DNA of 64,000 nucleotides, from contig OW818654.1 of the NCBI GenBank assembly GCA_942492935.1, forward strand, positions 806,001 to 870,000, given 5' to 3'. The notes beneath the pieces were generated by a model that worked only from the letters and a program-made list of their open reading frames with translations, did not search any database and was not told the origin of the DNA. The DNA is from JANJUO01 sp942492935. GTDB taxonomy: Bacteria > Bacteroidota > Ignavibacteria > Kapaibacteriales > UBA2268. Shown here piece after piece: positions 1 to 8,416 of the stretch. Made by a program: the position numbers and the translations under genes. Numbering within the stretch: the stretch's first letter is position 1; every line of letters starts with the position of its first letter.

Positions 1-76
1 TAGAAATAGCTTTCAAGCTAAATTGCTTCAGATTGAAATAGTTTATTTCATTTTCCTTTATGTTTTGTTTCGCCAT
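1..76 (-). CDS. Start of an unidentified gene running off the left edge
   Basis: An open frame starts at an ATG whose first base is 76 and reads leftward without a stop to the window edge. It begins MAKQNIKENEINYF and continues for 25 codons. It lies downstream of the thiolase on the same strand, about 105 bases away, so it could be the next gene of that operon. There is no clear ribosome binding site and the fragment is too short to identify. A chance open frame of this length is possible in AT-rich DNA, so the call is weak. Confidence 0.35.
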   Translation of the reverse strand, partial: MAKQNIKENEINYFNLKQFSLKAIS

Positions 77-180
77 AAAAATTATTTTCAATTAATTTAG
101 AAAATTAACACTTTAAAGAATTATAAATATACCAAAACAAAACTAATCTACTGTTAATTTATTGAATAATATGTGTTAAT

Positions 181-1392
181 TTATATTTTCATATTCTCAA
201 TAACAACTGCATATCCCTGCCCAACACCGATGCACATTGTTGCTAATGCAAATTTCTTCTCTTTGAGAATTAATTCATTCATAGCAGTAATAATTAATCT
301 TGCACCAGACATACCGAGTGGGTGTCCTAATGCAATAGCACCGCCATTTGGATTAATTCTTTCGTCATCTTCTGATATTCCCCATTCTCTAATGCAGGCA
401 ATAGATTGGGCTGCAAATGCTTCATTTAATTCAATTACGGAAATATCATCGAAAGTTAAATCAGCTTTTTTCAATGCTTTGTAACTTGCTTCGACAGGTC
501 CAATACCCATAATTCTTGGTTCTACTCCAGACGCAGCTGCACCAATTATGCGAGCTTTGGGAGTTAAATTATATGATTTTACCGCTTCATCACATGCAAG
601 GATTAATGCTGCTGCACCATCATTTATGCCAGAGGAATTTCCGGCTGTTACAGTACCATCTTTTCTGAATGCAGGTTTTAATTTTGATAGAATTTCAATA
701 CTTGAATCTGGCTTGATAAATTCATCATTCTCGAAAATAATTGGATTGCCTTTCTTCTGTGGGATTTCAAAAGGTGCAATTTCAGTTGCAAATCTGCTGT
801 TCTTTCTTGCAACAACAGCTTTCATTTGAGAACGATTAGAAAATTCATCTTGTGATATTCTTGAAATATTATATTTTTCAGCAAGATTTTCTGCGGTTTC
901 ACCCATTGAATCGACACCGTAAAGCTCTTTCATTTTAGGATTGATAAATCTCCAGCCAATACTTGTATCATATACATCTATATTGCGTCCAAAAGGAACT
1001 TCGGATTTACCCATTACAAATGGGGCTCTTGTCATTGATTCAACACCACCAGCAATTGCTATTGATAAATCGCCAACTTCAATAGCACGCTTTGCATTAA
1101 CAACAGCACTCATCCCCGAAGCACATAATCTATTTATAGTTTCACCCGGGACTGTATATGGTAATCCTGCAAGCAACAAAGCCATACGTGCCACATTTCG
1201 ATTATCTTCACCTGCTTGATTAGCACAGCCAAATATTACATCTTCATATTTATCTGCTGGAATATCTGGATTTCTCTTTACAATTTCTTTAATTATAAAA
1301 GCAGTAAGGTCGTCTGGTCTAATAGTAGAAAGTGAACCGCCAAATTTCCCAATTGGAGTTCTAACTCCGTCAATTATATAAGCATTTTTCAT
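181..1392 (-). CDS. Acetyl-CoA acyltransferase (thiolase), 3-oxoadipyl-CoA thiolase-like
   Basis: Thiolase II-fold enzyme of about 403 aa that cleaves or forms 3-ketoacyl-CoA with CoA or acetyl-CoA in the cytoplasm. The nucleophilic Cys90 is in NRLCASGMSA, the base His357 in GHPLGMSGAR, and the second catalytic Cys387 in ATMCIGVGQG. The stretches GCANQAGEDNRNVARMALLL and ESMTRAPFVMGK closely match the PcaF/PaaJ type (3-oxoadipyl-CoA thiolase), but no aromatic-degradation genes lie nearby, so the substrate is open; general acetoacetyl-CoA or beta-oxidation use is equally likely. A TTG four codons upstream (1404) extends the frame, but the ATG at 1392 gives the family's usual N-terminus (MKNAYIIDGVRTPIG). 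It sits 45 bases downstream of ptsI on the same strand and may be cotranscribed with the PTS genes. Confidence 0.93.
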   Translation of the reverse strand: MKNAYIIDGVRTPIGKFGGSLSTIRPDDLTAFIIKEIVKRNPDIPADKYEDVIFGCANQAGEDNRNVARMALLLAGLPYTVPGETINRLCASGMSAVVNAKRAIEVGDLSIAIAGGVESMTRAPFVMGKSEVPFGRNIDVYDTSIGWRFINPKMKELYGVDSMGETAENLAEKYNISRISQDEFSNRSQMKAVVARKNSRFATEIAPFEIPQKKGNPIIFENDEFIKPDSSIEILSKLKPAFRKDGTVTAGNSSGINDGAAALILACDEAVKSYNLTPKARIIGAAASGVEPRIMGIGPVEASYKALKKADLTFDDISVIELNEAFAAQSIACIREWGISEDDERINPNGGAIALGHPLGMSGARLIITAMNELILKEKKFALATMCIGVGQGYAVVIENMKI

Positions 1393-1437
1393 ATATATTG
1401 TCAATATTTAAATTCAAAAAAAATGTTGATTTTCTGA

Positions 1438-2727
1438 TTACTCTTTTTCGAGCATAGATAAAATATCATTCGAATTATTCATTTTCATTGCATCATCAAG
1501 AATTTTGGTTGCCTTTGAGTAATTTATTTTTCTGATTTTATCCTTCATTTCCAAAATTACAGATGGTACTACAGATAATTCTGTGATACCCATACCTATC
1601 AATAAAACCGTGGCAGCTGAATGGCTCGCAAGTTCTCCGCAAATTCCCACAGGAATATTGAATTTATTTGCTGATTTTACAGTATGATAAATCAAATCAA
1701 GTACAGCAGGATGGAACGAATCATAAACATCAGAAACAAGTTCATTTGTTCGGTCTGAAGCAAGTGTATATTGAGTTAAATCATTTGTACCAATGCTGAA
1801 AAAGTCCACCATTTTTGCAAGACTTTCAGACAATAAAGCAGCTGCAGGAGTTTCAATCATTATACCAACTGGCATATTTTTGTCAAAGCCAAAATCTTCA
1901 ACAGTTAATTCATTTTTACATTCTTTAATCATATCAAGAGCTAATTCAACTTCTCTGATATTGGTAATCATTGGAAGCATAAATTTAATATTTTTATTTA
2001 CAGAAGCTTTCAAAACAGCTTTAATCTGTGTTTTGAATAAATCTTTTCTCGAAAGCAAATATCTAATGCCACGAAATCCGAGAGCAGGATTATTTTCGTG
2101 ATGGGGAATACCTTCTGTATATTTATCGCTACCAATATCAAAAGCACGAATTGTTACAGTTGCAGGATAAGCAATTTCAGCAATTTCTCTATACCAATTG
2201 TATTGTTCTTCTTCTTCTGGAATGTGGTTTAATGCAATTATCAAGCTTTCTGTTCTAACCAAACCACTCCCATCTGCTCCTACCATAACTGCATTTTGCA
2301 TATCTTCCACTCTGTCAATATTTGCACGAAGTGAAATTAATTTGTGGTCTTCTGTTTCGGCAGGAAATTTTATTAATTTACCAAGTGATTCTTTATGCCT
2401 GATTATTTCATTTCTTTTGGTGATATAATTTGCGATTGCAGTTTTCTTAGGATTATAGATTATACTACCTGAAAATCCATCAACTATTATAGTTTGGTCA
2501 TTCGTAATTATCTGTGTAACATCTTTAACACCAATAACCGCTGGAATATCAAATGTACGGGATAGAATTGAAACATGCGAAGCAATACCACCAACTTCAG
2601 TAACTATTGCAAGTACATTTACATCTCTGTAATTAACTAAATCCGTTGGCGTTAATGATTGAGCAATAACTATACGATTTCTTGCATTTTCATAAATAAA
2701 ACATTGCTGCTTCAGAACTTGTAACAT
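1438..2727 (-). CDS. ptsI: PTS enzyme I, C-terminal part (second frame of a frameshifted ptsI)
   Basis: This frame carries most of phosphoenolpyruvate-protein phosphotransferase: the phosphohistidine swivel segment (GGIASHVSILSRTFDIPAVIG, with the His that takes phosphate from PEP and passes it to HPr), then the TIM-barrel PEP-binding domain with RTESLI, GSDKYTEG, LGFRGIRY, EFFSIGTNDLTQY-like (here DFFSIGTNDLTQY) and the CGELASH cysteine motif. It lacks the first ~155 residues of enzyme I, which are encoded in the overlapping frame at 2712-3197. The Met at 2727 is probably internal, since no ribosome binding site precedes it and the split falls inside the N-terminal domain, so a separate start would not give a working enzyme. 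Joined, the two parts make about 590 aa, close to the usual ~575. Confidence 0.9.
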   Translation of the reverse strand: MLQVLKQQCFIYENARNRIVIAQSLTPTDLVNYRDVNVLAIVTEVGGIASHVSILSRTFDIPAVIGVKDVTQIITNDQTIIVDGFSGSIIYNPKKTAIANYITKRNEIIRHKESLGKLIKFPAETEDHKLISLRANIDRVEDMQNAVMVGADGSGLVRTESLIIALNHIPEEEEQYNWYREIAEIAYPATVTIRAFDIGSDKYTEGIPHHENNPALGFRGIRYLLSRKDLFKTQIKAVLKASVNKNIKFMLPMITNIREVELALDMIKECKNELTVEDFGFDKNMPVGIMIETPAAALLSESLAKMVDFFSIGTNDLTQYTLASDRTNELVSDVYDSFHPAVLDLIYHTVKSANKFNIPVGICGELASHSAATVLLIGMGITELSVVPSVILEMKDKIRKINYSKATKILDDAMKMNNSNDILSMLEKE

Positions 2728-3197
2728 TCTTTTTTTATGTGTTCAAGTTCAATAGCACGTTCTCTTAGAATTTCATCTTTGGACTGTTTAAAGAAATTTT
2801 TCTGTTTATCAAATTCCATTGAAATTGCACTTTCAACAGTAAATCCTTCTTTAATTCTATCTTCAAGTGATTTATGGAGATATGGGTCATTTATGATGAA
2901 TAGATTAGTTTCCAAAATCGCAGAAATATTCCCGCCTTCTTTTTCTACCCTTCCCAATACTTCCGTAAACTCATCATTCAAATTAACAAATGCAGTTTTA
3001 AGTTTCTCAATTTCATCTGGAATTTTGCTTTTTTCAATAGCTATTACTGGCGAGATAATATTTTCTGATTCAATAACTAATGCTTGTCCAATTGCAATAC
3101 CCGAAGAAGCAGGAATACCCTTCAAGTAACCCTGAACTAAATTAATTGCTGGACCAACTTTTTTTATTCTTGCTTCTTTAAAACTATTTCTTTGCAT
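2712..3197 (-). CDS. ptsI: PTS enzyme I, N-terminal part (first frame of a frameshifted ptsI)
   Basis: This holds the start of enzyme I. An unusual ~24-residue leader precedes the standard LKGIPASSGIAIGQAL, and the helical HPr-binding subdomain follows (ETNLFIINDPYLHKSLEDRI). It ends with RERAIELEHIKK, then the foreign tail ECYKF and a stop. Shifting -1 in the A-run gives HIKKRMLQVL, which matches the family and joins the frame at 1438-2727. The start ATG lies 3 bases after the ptsH stop, so translation is coupled to HPr. The break is a real mutation, a sequencing or assembly indel, or programmed slippage on A-AAA-AAA. The sequence alone does not decide; a simple indel is the plainest reading. 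Confidence 0.85.
   Translation of the reverse strand: MQRNSFKEARIKKVGPAINLVQGYLKGIPASSGIAIGQALVIESENIISPVIAIEKSKIPDEIEKLKTAFVNLNDEFTEVLGRVEKEGGNISAILETNLFIINDPYLHKSLEDRIKEGFTVESAISMEFDKQKNFFKQSKDEILRERAIELEHIKKECYKF
2730..2736 (-). other. ptsI: A7 run at the ptsI frameshift (possible slippery site)
   Basis: On the minus strand the first frame reads ATA AAA AAA GAA. The heptamer A-AAA-AAA is in register for -1 slippage. Slipping one base back reads AAA AAA AGA ATG and enters the long second frame. Seven-A runs are also classic sites of sequencing error. Confidence 0.6.
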
Positions 3198-3200
3198 TTA

Positions 3201-3473
3201 CTAAAGTTCTCCAAATCCGGATTCAAAATATTGCGATAACTCATTAATTGCTGAATTTGCATCAATACCTTCTGCACGTAAAGTAAGTTGGCAACCTTGC
3301 TCTGCAGCTAAAGTCATCACACCAATTATACTTTTTCCATTAATCATAAATCCATCTCTAACCAAAAATATTTCCGATTTAAATCTTGCGGCAAGTTTTA
3401 CAAGCCCTGCAGCAGGTCTTGTATGCAAGCCCGCTCTATTTTTTACCGTTACTTCCCTTTCAACAATTTCCAT
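3201..3473 (-). CDS. ptsH: Phosphocarrier protein HPr
   Basis: 90-residue HPr. The phosphorylated His17 (His15 in E. coli numbering) is in NRAGLHTRPAAGLV, and the regulatory serine, Ser48 (Ser46 equivalent), is in NGKSIIGVMTLAA. The conserved Ser suggests it could be a target of an HPr kinase, but none is seen in the window. HPr receives phosphate from enzyme I, whose gene starts 3 bases after this stop. No EII permease genes are present, which fits a regulatory or incomplete PTS as found in many Bacteroidota and Chlorobiota relatives (known of the group; inferred here). Confidence 0.95.
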   Translation of the reverse strand: MEIVEREVTVKNRAGLHTRPAAGLVKLAARFKSEIFLVRDGFMINGKSIIGVMTLAAEQGCQLTLRAEGIDANSAINELSQYFESGFGEL

Positions 3474-3639
3474 TTAATTACTAATTTCAACAATTACACA
3501 ATTACAAATTTGAATTTAACAAAAATAATTGAAAATTCAATAAATTTAAACTATTTTTACAAATTAATGTAACTTTTTTTTGTTTCATGTTTCTTATGAT
3601 TAAGTGAATTGTACATTTTATTTTTTCTTTGAGGTTATT

Positions 3640-5601
3640 ATGAAAAAAATGATGATGATATTTGTAATTTTTATCCTTTTTCTGTGTGAAATGATAAGTT
3701 CTGAATTTAGTAAAATTTCAGGGCAAGTATTTGATGAAGAAAACAATCCTATTATCGGTGCTGTTGTAAATACATTAAATTCCAAAGTATTTGCATATAC
3801 TGATAAAAATGGTGTTTTTACAATTTATGGAAAAATTAATGATTCTGTATTAGTCCGAAAACAATTATTTAATAATTACAAATTCATAATAAATAAAAAA
3901 ATAAGCTATTATCAGATTAATCTAACTAAAGCTAAAAAAGCATCTAATTCCAATAAAAATTCTTCTGGAGATAATACTCCATTAATGCCGGCTTACGAAG
4001 AAGATACATCAGTAGAATTAAGAGGGTCATCAGATTTTTCAGAACATGCCATTATTGCAACTGCAGTAACTACAGATAGAGTTGAAGGAACCAAGGAGAT
4101 AGGGAAAACACGCCCAATAAAAATGGCAAGAGAAGCATTTTCAGATGTAGATGGCAAATCATTTAGCAAATTCTCAATGGAAGCAGATGGAAAAACAATT
4201 GAACCATCAACATTGAATAGTAGAAATATTCAACTTGATGCTTCTTCAGGTATGTTAACCGCAGGTGAAATAAATGACTTCACGAAATGGAAATTATGGA
4301 ATGATATGACTTATGATATTCTCAAAGAGCATAATGATAAATGGAAAATTTATCCATTAAACAGATTTGTATTGCAACTTGAAAATGCTAACGGTACACC
4401 TGTTATTGGTGCAAAAATAACATTGCTCAATAAATCCCAATTTATTTGGAAAGCGATTACTGATAATACGGGTAAAGCGGAATTATGGGCGAATGCTTTT
4501 ATAAATCAAAATTATAACGAAGATTATTCAATAGATTTTGAATATAATGGAAAAAAATATAATATTGCAAAAGCCAAACAATTTAATGAAGGTATTAATT
4601 ATTATAAAATAAATACTTCTTGTAATATTCCAAATGAGGCAGATATTGTCTTCGTTGTTGATGCTACCGGCTCAATGCAAGACGAAATAAATTACTTAAA
4701 AGCTGATTTGCTTGATATTATAAATAAAGTGAAAGATACAATTCCCAAGTTGAATTTAAATTTAGGATGTGTATTTTATAAAGATACAACTGATGACTAT
4801 ATTGCTAAATACTACGATTTAAATAGAAAGCCCGAAAATACAATTGATTTCATCAAAGAAAACAATGCAGGTGGTGGTGGAGATTATCCTGAAGCTGTTC
4901 ACAGAGCAATAGATGTAGCTGTGAATTATCTTTCATGGCGTGATAATACTATTGCAAAAATTGTTTTCCTCGTTTTAGATGCACCGCCTCATCAAGCAGA
5001 GGATAAAATTGCAGAATTGCAAACTACAATTGCAAAAGCAGCAGAATTAGGCATTAGAATTGTTCCTATTGCTTGCAGTGGAGTTGATAAAAGCACAGAA
5101 TATATTTTGCGTTCAATAGCTTTGCTTACAAATGGCACTTATACTTTTCTTACAAATCATAGTGGTATTGGAAATCCACATATTGAACCAACTACTGATA
5201 AATATGAAGTTGAAAAACTTAACGATGTAATCAAACGAATAATACTTCAATATACAGATGCTCCAAAGTGTAGCAATAAAGCAATCGCAGGAAAATTAGA
5301 TACTGGGTTTGTGAATACTCCAATTCAAATTGAAGAAAATAACAGTAATGATGAAAATGCAAAAAAAATCATTTACTATCCAAATCCTACTAATAGAATT
5401 TTGAATGTAGAAATAAATGGCTCTCCTGAAGAAATATTTATTTCAGACATTTCTGGAAAATTAATCAAACAAATACAAGTTAATGGCCAGGCGAAAATCA
5501 GTATAGATTTATTTGAATTTCCATCAGGCACTTACTTTGTAATGTATGAATACAGTCCAAGCAAATGGGCAAAAGGGAAATTTATATTGCTGAAAAGTTG
5601 A
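3640..5601 (+). CDS. Exported VWA-domain protein with T9SS sorting domain
   Basis: 653-aa cell-surface or secreted protein. An N-terminal signal peptide (MKKMMMIFVIFILFLC) is followed by a carboxypeptidase-regulatory-like beta sandwich (~20-85), a low-complexity linker, an Ig-like segment (~245-290), a von Willebrand A domain (~335-530) with metal-ion-dependent adhesion motif D341-A-T-G-S345, and a type A T9SS C-terminal sorting domain (~576-653; YYPNPTNRILNVEI, DISGKLIKQI, FPSGTYFVM). The VWA domain is of the DxTGS type and is expected to bind a divalent metal and mediate protein contacts. The ATG at 3640 follows GAGG with five bases spacing; an upstream frame extension from 3604 is not needed. 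The gene is divergent from ptsH with ~165 bases between. Its ligand is unknown. Confidence 0.88.
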   Translation: MKKMMMIFVIFILFLCEMISSEFSKISGQVFDEENNPIIGAVVNTLNSKVFAYTDKNGVFTIYGKINDSVLVRKQLFNNYKFIINKKISYYQINLTKAKKASNSNKNSSGDNTPLMPAYEEDTSVELRGSSDFSEHAIIATAVTTDRVEGTKEIGKTRPIKMAREAFSDVDGKSFSKFSMEADGKTIEPSTLNSRNIQLDASSGMLTAGEINDFTKWKLWNDMTYDILKEHNDKWKIYPLNRFVLQLENANGTPVIGAKITLLNKSQFIWKAITDNTGKAELWANAFINQNYNEDYSIDFEYNGKKYNIAKAKQFNEGINYYKINTSCNIPNEADIVFVVDATGSMQDEINYLKADLLDIINKVKDTIPKLNLNLGCVFYKDTTDDYIAKYYDLNRKPENTIDFIKENNAGGGGDYPEAVHRAIDVAVNYLSWRDNTIAKIVFLVLDAPPHQAEDKIAELQTTIAKAAELGIRIVPIACSGVDKSTEYILRSIALLTNGTYTFLTNHSGIGNPHIEPTTDKYEVEKLNDVIKRIILQYTDAPKCSNKAIAGKLDTGFVNTPIQIEENNSNDENAKKIIYYPNPTNRILNVEINGSPEEIFISDISGKLIKQIQVNGQAKISIDLFEFPSGTYFVMYEYSPSKWAKGKFILLKS

Positions 5602-5641
5602 TTAGGGAGTATATTTGAATTTCATAAATAGATGTTTGATT

Positions 5642-5674
5642 AGATGGACGCCACCTTTGAAGTGGAGTCCATCT
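5642..5674. repeat. Short hairpin of the 'agatggactccacct' family
   Basis: An inverted repeat, agatggacgccacct, then a short loop, then agtggagtccatct. The same arms bound three ~72-bp elements at 47988, 48798 and 50591; here the loop has shrunk to a few bases. It lies between convergent genes (stop 5601, stop 5773) and could end transcription both ways, although no T-run follows. Confidence 0.7.
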
Positions 5675-5772
5675 ATAAACAATTATTCAATTCCTATTGA
5701 ATTTTCAAGAAATTTAATATTTGTAATTAAATCTTTGTTATTAAACTATTTAGATTTGAGCAAAATGCCAAA

Positions 5773-6441
5773 TTATTTGTTCACAAATGCTTCTATTGTA
5801 GAAAAATCTGTGATTGATTCAACAGAAATAATTCCATCATTCATTAGCTCAAAAGCACCTTTTTCAGCTGCAGATAAGATGTTTTTTATTACATCATCAT
5901 CAGTTGAAAATTTATTCAATTCAGCAATATTATTTCTAATTAATGAACCAGCAAATTCTTTTGAAAATAACATACTTATAGATGATAATTCTTCAGAAAT
6001 CCGAAGTGTAGTACTAAAATATTCATCATTACAAGTAGCAAGCAAAGCAATTTTTCCATTTGTTTTACTTTCTTGAGGAACTAAACCCGAACCATTATTT
6101 ATGAAAATTATCGGTTGAAAAAGCGGTTCCATTCTATCAAGAAAATTATGCAAATAAGCAATTGTATTATTATTAATTAAAGGTATGATAAATATCCAGA
6201 AATCAGAACCATTGAATAAAGGGTATAAATTATTCATATCATCATCACAACCACATTTCTCATGATATTCAAATGTAATATCTTTAGTACAATCTTTACA
6301 TGGTTGTATATTTAATTTATCTATTTTTATAGTATTAATATCATTTTCTGCATTAGTCATAATATTTTTTGAAAATGATTCGATTATTTGAGCTGATAAC
6401 AAATCCGGTTTTTGACTAAAATCAATAAATAAAATTTTCAT
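5773..6441 (-). CDS. Flavodoxin-fold NAD(P)H reductase, iron-sulfur-flavoprotein-like
   Basis: 222-aa cytoplasmic protein of the NADPH-dependent FMN reductase / iron-sulfur flavoprotein superfamily. It starts with a flavodoxin-like strand (MKILFIDFSQK), then a cysteine cluster (QPCKDC followed by KCGCDDDMNNLY). In this family the segment is typically CxxC...C followed by DDM, leading to the phosphate- and FMN-binding region. Next is a family-typical stretch ending HNFLDRMEP (usually KAFIDR). The Cys spacing resembles ISF-type proteins that hold a 4Fe-4S cluster, but binding is inferred only. It is convergent with the VWA gene and divergent from the beta-propeller gene. Substrate unknown. Confidence 0.7.
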   Translation of the reverse strand: MKILFIDFSQKPDLLSAQIIESFSKNIMTNAENDINTIKIDKLNIQPCKDCTKDITFEYHEKCGCDDDMNNLYPLFNGSDFWIFIIPLINNNTIAYLHNFLDRMEPLFQPIIFINNGSGLVPQESKTNGKIALLATCNDEYFSTTLRISEELSSISMLFSKEFAGSLIRNNIAELNKFSTDDDVIKNILSAAEKGAFELMNDGIISVESITDFSTIEAFVNK

Positions 6442-6610
6442 AAATATTCATTTAATAAATAATAAACACTATATATTAACGTATTCTAAATTATTTAATT
6501 TTAATAAATAACTTAATTAAACAACTTTGAAGTATTCAATTATTTTGAATTGGCTTTTTGAATGAGATATTAAGTATATTTGGAACAAGTGGAAAATAAT
6601 GATTAAAATG

Positions 6611-6659
6611 AAATTCCTTGAAAATTCCAGTGGGATTTTCAAGGAATTTTATTTTTTTT
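6611..6659 (+). terminator. Strong hairpin with T-run in the leader of the propeller gene
   Basis: Perfect inverted repeat aaattccttgaaaat / attttcaaggaattt around a short loop, followed by attttttttc. It has the form of an intrinsic terminator but lies about 70 bases upstream of the start at 6730 and not after a nearby plus-strand gene. It may terminate read-through or act as an attenuator. A related half-site (gggaatttcaaggaattt) is seen near 39259. Confidence 0.55.
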
Positions 6660-6729
6660 CATTTCTGTGAAACGAAATGCACTTTCATGTGTCATTATAT
6701 ATGTGGGAATTGCAAATTTGGAAAAAGTT

Positions 6730-8004
6730 ATGAAATGTTTATTTTTAGTTGGTCTGCTACTTTTATGTGGCAGTGGTTTGTTATCGGAAGAAATCCCAAA
6801 TGGAGATGGTGACTTGATTTGGGAGCAGGACATTTCGCCCAGATTTGTTAGAGATGCAAAGTTCCATCCAATCACAGGCAATATAATTGCGGCTGTAAAT
6901 CACGAAATATGGGAAATTGATGTGAAAGATGGGCACAAAATCAGAGTCTTTGAGGGCGGACCCGCTACTGGACCTGATAACCAATTTCATTGTGTTCAAA
7001 TAACAAGTGATGGCAAATTTGTTATTACTGGTCGAGGAAGTGGAATTGAGGGATTAATCATTCGTGATTATGAAACTGGTAAAATTGTAAAAACCTTTAT
7101 CAATGGAGAAAAATTTGATGGTTATGGAAATCTTGGAATATTTCCAGACAATAATCGAATTGTTTTTTTTACGTATTTAAATGATTCATTTTTTTTCAAT
7201 ATTTATGACATTTCTTTGAACAAAATAGTTAATAGAATAAAATCAAATAAATGGCCAGATGAATTTGCACTATCGAAAGATGGAAAATACATTGCAATGG
7301 GAACAAGATATGAGTCCAATGGCAAGATATTGAAAAACATGGAACTCTGGGATGCAGAAAACTTAACACACATAAGAGTTTTTGGCGAGGCATTTTCTGC
7401 AAATGAATTTTGGGACGTAAAAATCTCATATGATAATCAATATGTTGGGTTTATGGCTAATAGTAAATTGTATTTATACAAACTAAATGGGGATAAAGTT
7501 GATTTACTTGACATAAATACAAGAGCTGCAAATATTTGTTTTACAAATGATAATTCGTCTATACTATTTGGAAGAGTGAAAAATGAGGAATATTATATTG
7601 ATATAATAAATTTGCAACAAAATAAAATAACTTACAGTTTTCTCGGAATAAAACCTGGTATGAATACAGTATTCAATAAAAATAACGAAATATTTGCAGG
7701 GCAAAGCGGAATTAAACTCTTCTCCAATCGATGGTTTACTGTAGATGTAGAAGAAGAAAAACCAGATATATTTAAAATAAACTATCTGAATAACAAATTA
7801 ACAATAGAAAACTCAATTGGTTTAATTATGAATAAAATTAATATTACTGATATAACTGGTAAAATTATCTATTCAAAAGAAATTGAACTCAATTCTATAG
7901 ATATTGTTAAATTGGATATATTATTGAAAAATGGAGTTTACTTTGCAACAATACAAACTGAAAACGGAAAGCTCTATTCACAAAAATTTATGGTTGTGGA
8001 GTAG
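6730..8004 (+). CDS. Exported beta-propeller protein with T9SS sorting domain
   Basis: 424-aa protein with a signal peptide (MKCLFLVGLLLLCGSGLLSEE), a WD40/YVTN-like propeller region of repeated four-strand blades (for example FHPITGNIIAAVNHEIWEID, ITSDGKFVITGRG, LSKDGKYIAMGTR, WDAENLTHIRVFGEA), and a C-terminal T9SS type A domain (NKINITDITGKIIYSKEI, LKNGVYFATIQTENGKLYSQKFMVVE). It is therefore expected on or outside the outer membrane. The start at 6730 follows ggaaaaag and gives the signal peptide directly; a longer frame from 6667 has no ribosome binding site. A fragment of a paralogue's C-terminus survives at 42932-43003. Partner unknown. Confidence 0.85.
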   Translation: MKCLFLVGLLLLCGSGLLSEEIPNGDGDLIWEQDISPRFVRDAKFHPITGNIIAAVNHEIWEIDVKDGHKIRVFEGGPATGPDNQFHCVQITSDGKFVITGRGSGIEGLIIRDYETGKIVKTFINGEKFDGYGNLGIFPDNNRIVFFTYLNDSFFFNIYDISLNKIVNRIKSNKWPDEFALSKDGKYIAMGTRYESNGKILKNMELWDAENLTHIRVFGEAFSANEFWDVKISYDNQYVGFMANSKLYLYKLNGDKVDLLDINTRAANICFTNDNSSILFGRVKNEEYYIDIINLQQNKITYSFLGIKPGMNTVFNKNNEIFAGQSGIKLFSNRWFTVDVEEEKPDIFKINYLNNKLTIENSIGLIMNKINITDITGKIIYSKEIELNSIDIVKLDILLKNGVYFATIQTENGKLYSQKFMVVE

Positions 8005-8080
8005 GTGAAATTCTTGACGTTGTGGGAAAACCATAATTCCAGATGTCCCACTTTTGAACTGGGAGTACGAAAACGATTAA

Positions 8081-8225
8081 AAATAAGGTTAAATTTTTTG
8101 GGAAACTTTTTTCTACTAAGGTATATGATTGAAAATATGGTTTTTGAATGTCTAATATTTTAAAAAACCTAATATTTTAAAACCTTAGTAGAAAATTTAA
8201 ACCGCCCAAAAATCAACCTTATTAA
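8081..8225. repeat. MITE-like palindromic element, ~145 bp
   Basis: Two arms of about 40 bases face each other. The left arm starts aataaggtt and ends tttctactaaggt (8110-8122). The right arm starts accttagtagaaa (8182-8194) and ends aaccttatt. The inner 13 bases are perfect; the outer parts are imperfect. The centre contains a doubled taatattttaaaa. No open frame. It has the form of a small non-autonomous insertion. Confidence 0.6.
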
Positions 8226-8235
8226 TTTCTGGATT

Positions 8236-8406
8236 CCTCACTTTGTACCAATGACATCTTTTTTAAAAGCTGTTATTTTGCATATTTTTTAAATATATTT
8301 GTTCCGCACTTCGGAATGACGGTGTTCAATGAATGAAACATCTGATATTTTATAAAAACAGTTAGCTGTAATTTGCACGTGATTTTTTTAATTTAGCGAC
8401 TGAGAA
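8236..8406. repeat. Fragment of the dispersed MITE plus a 97-bp dispersed repeat
   Basis: Bases 8236-8322, read on the minus strand, match the left interior of the MITEs at 19272 and 26364 (gaagtgcggaacaaatatat, then tttaaaaaatatgc and a gtcattggta segment). Bases 8308-8406 on the plus strand match 43247-43343 (ggaatgac-ggtgttcaa, atctgat-ttttataaaa, tagctgtaatttgcacgtga, gcgactga). The two repeats overlap at 8308-8322. The block ends just before the stop of the lipoprotein gene. Confidence 0.75.
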
Positions 8407-8416
8407 ATTACCAATT

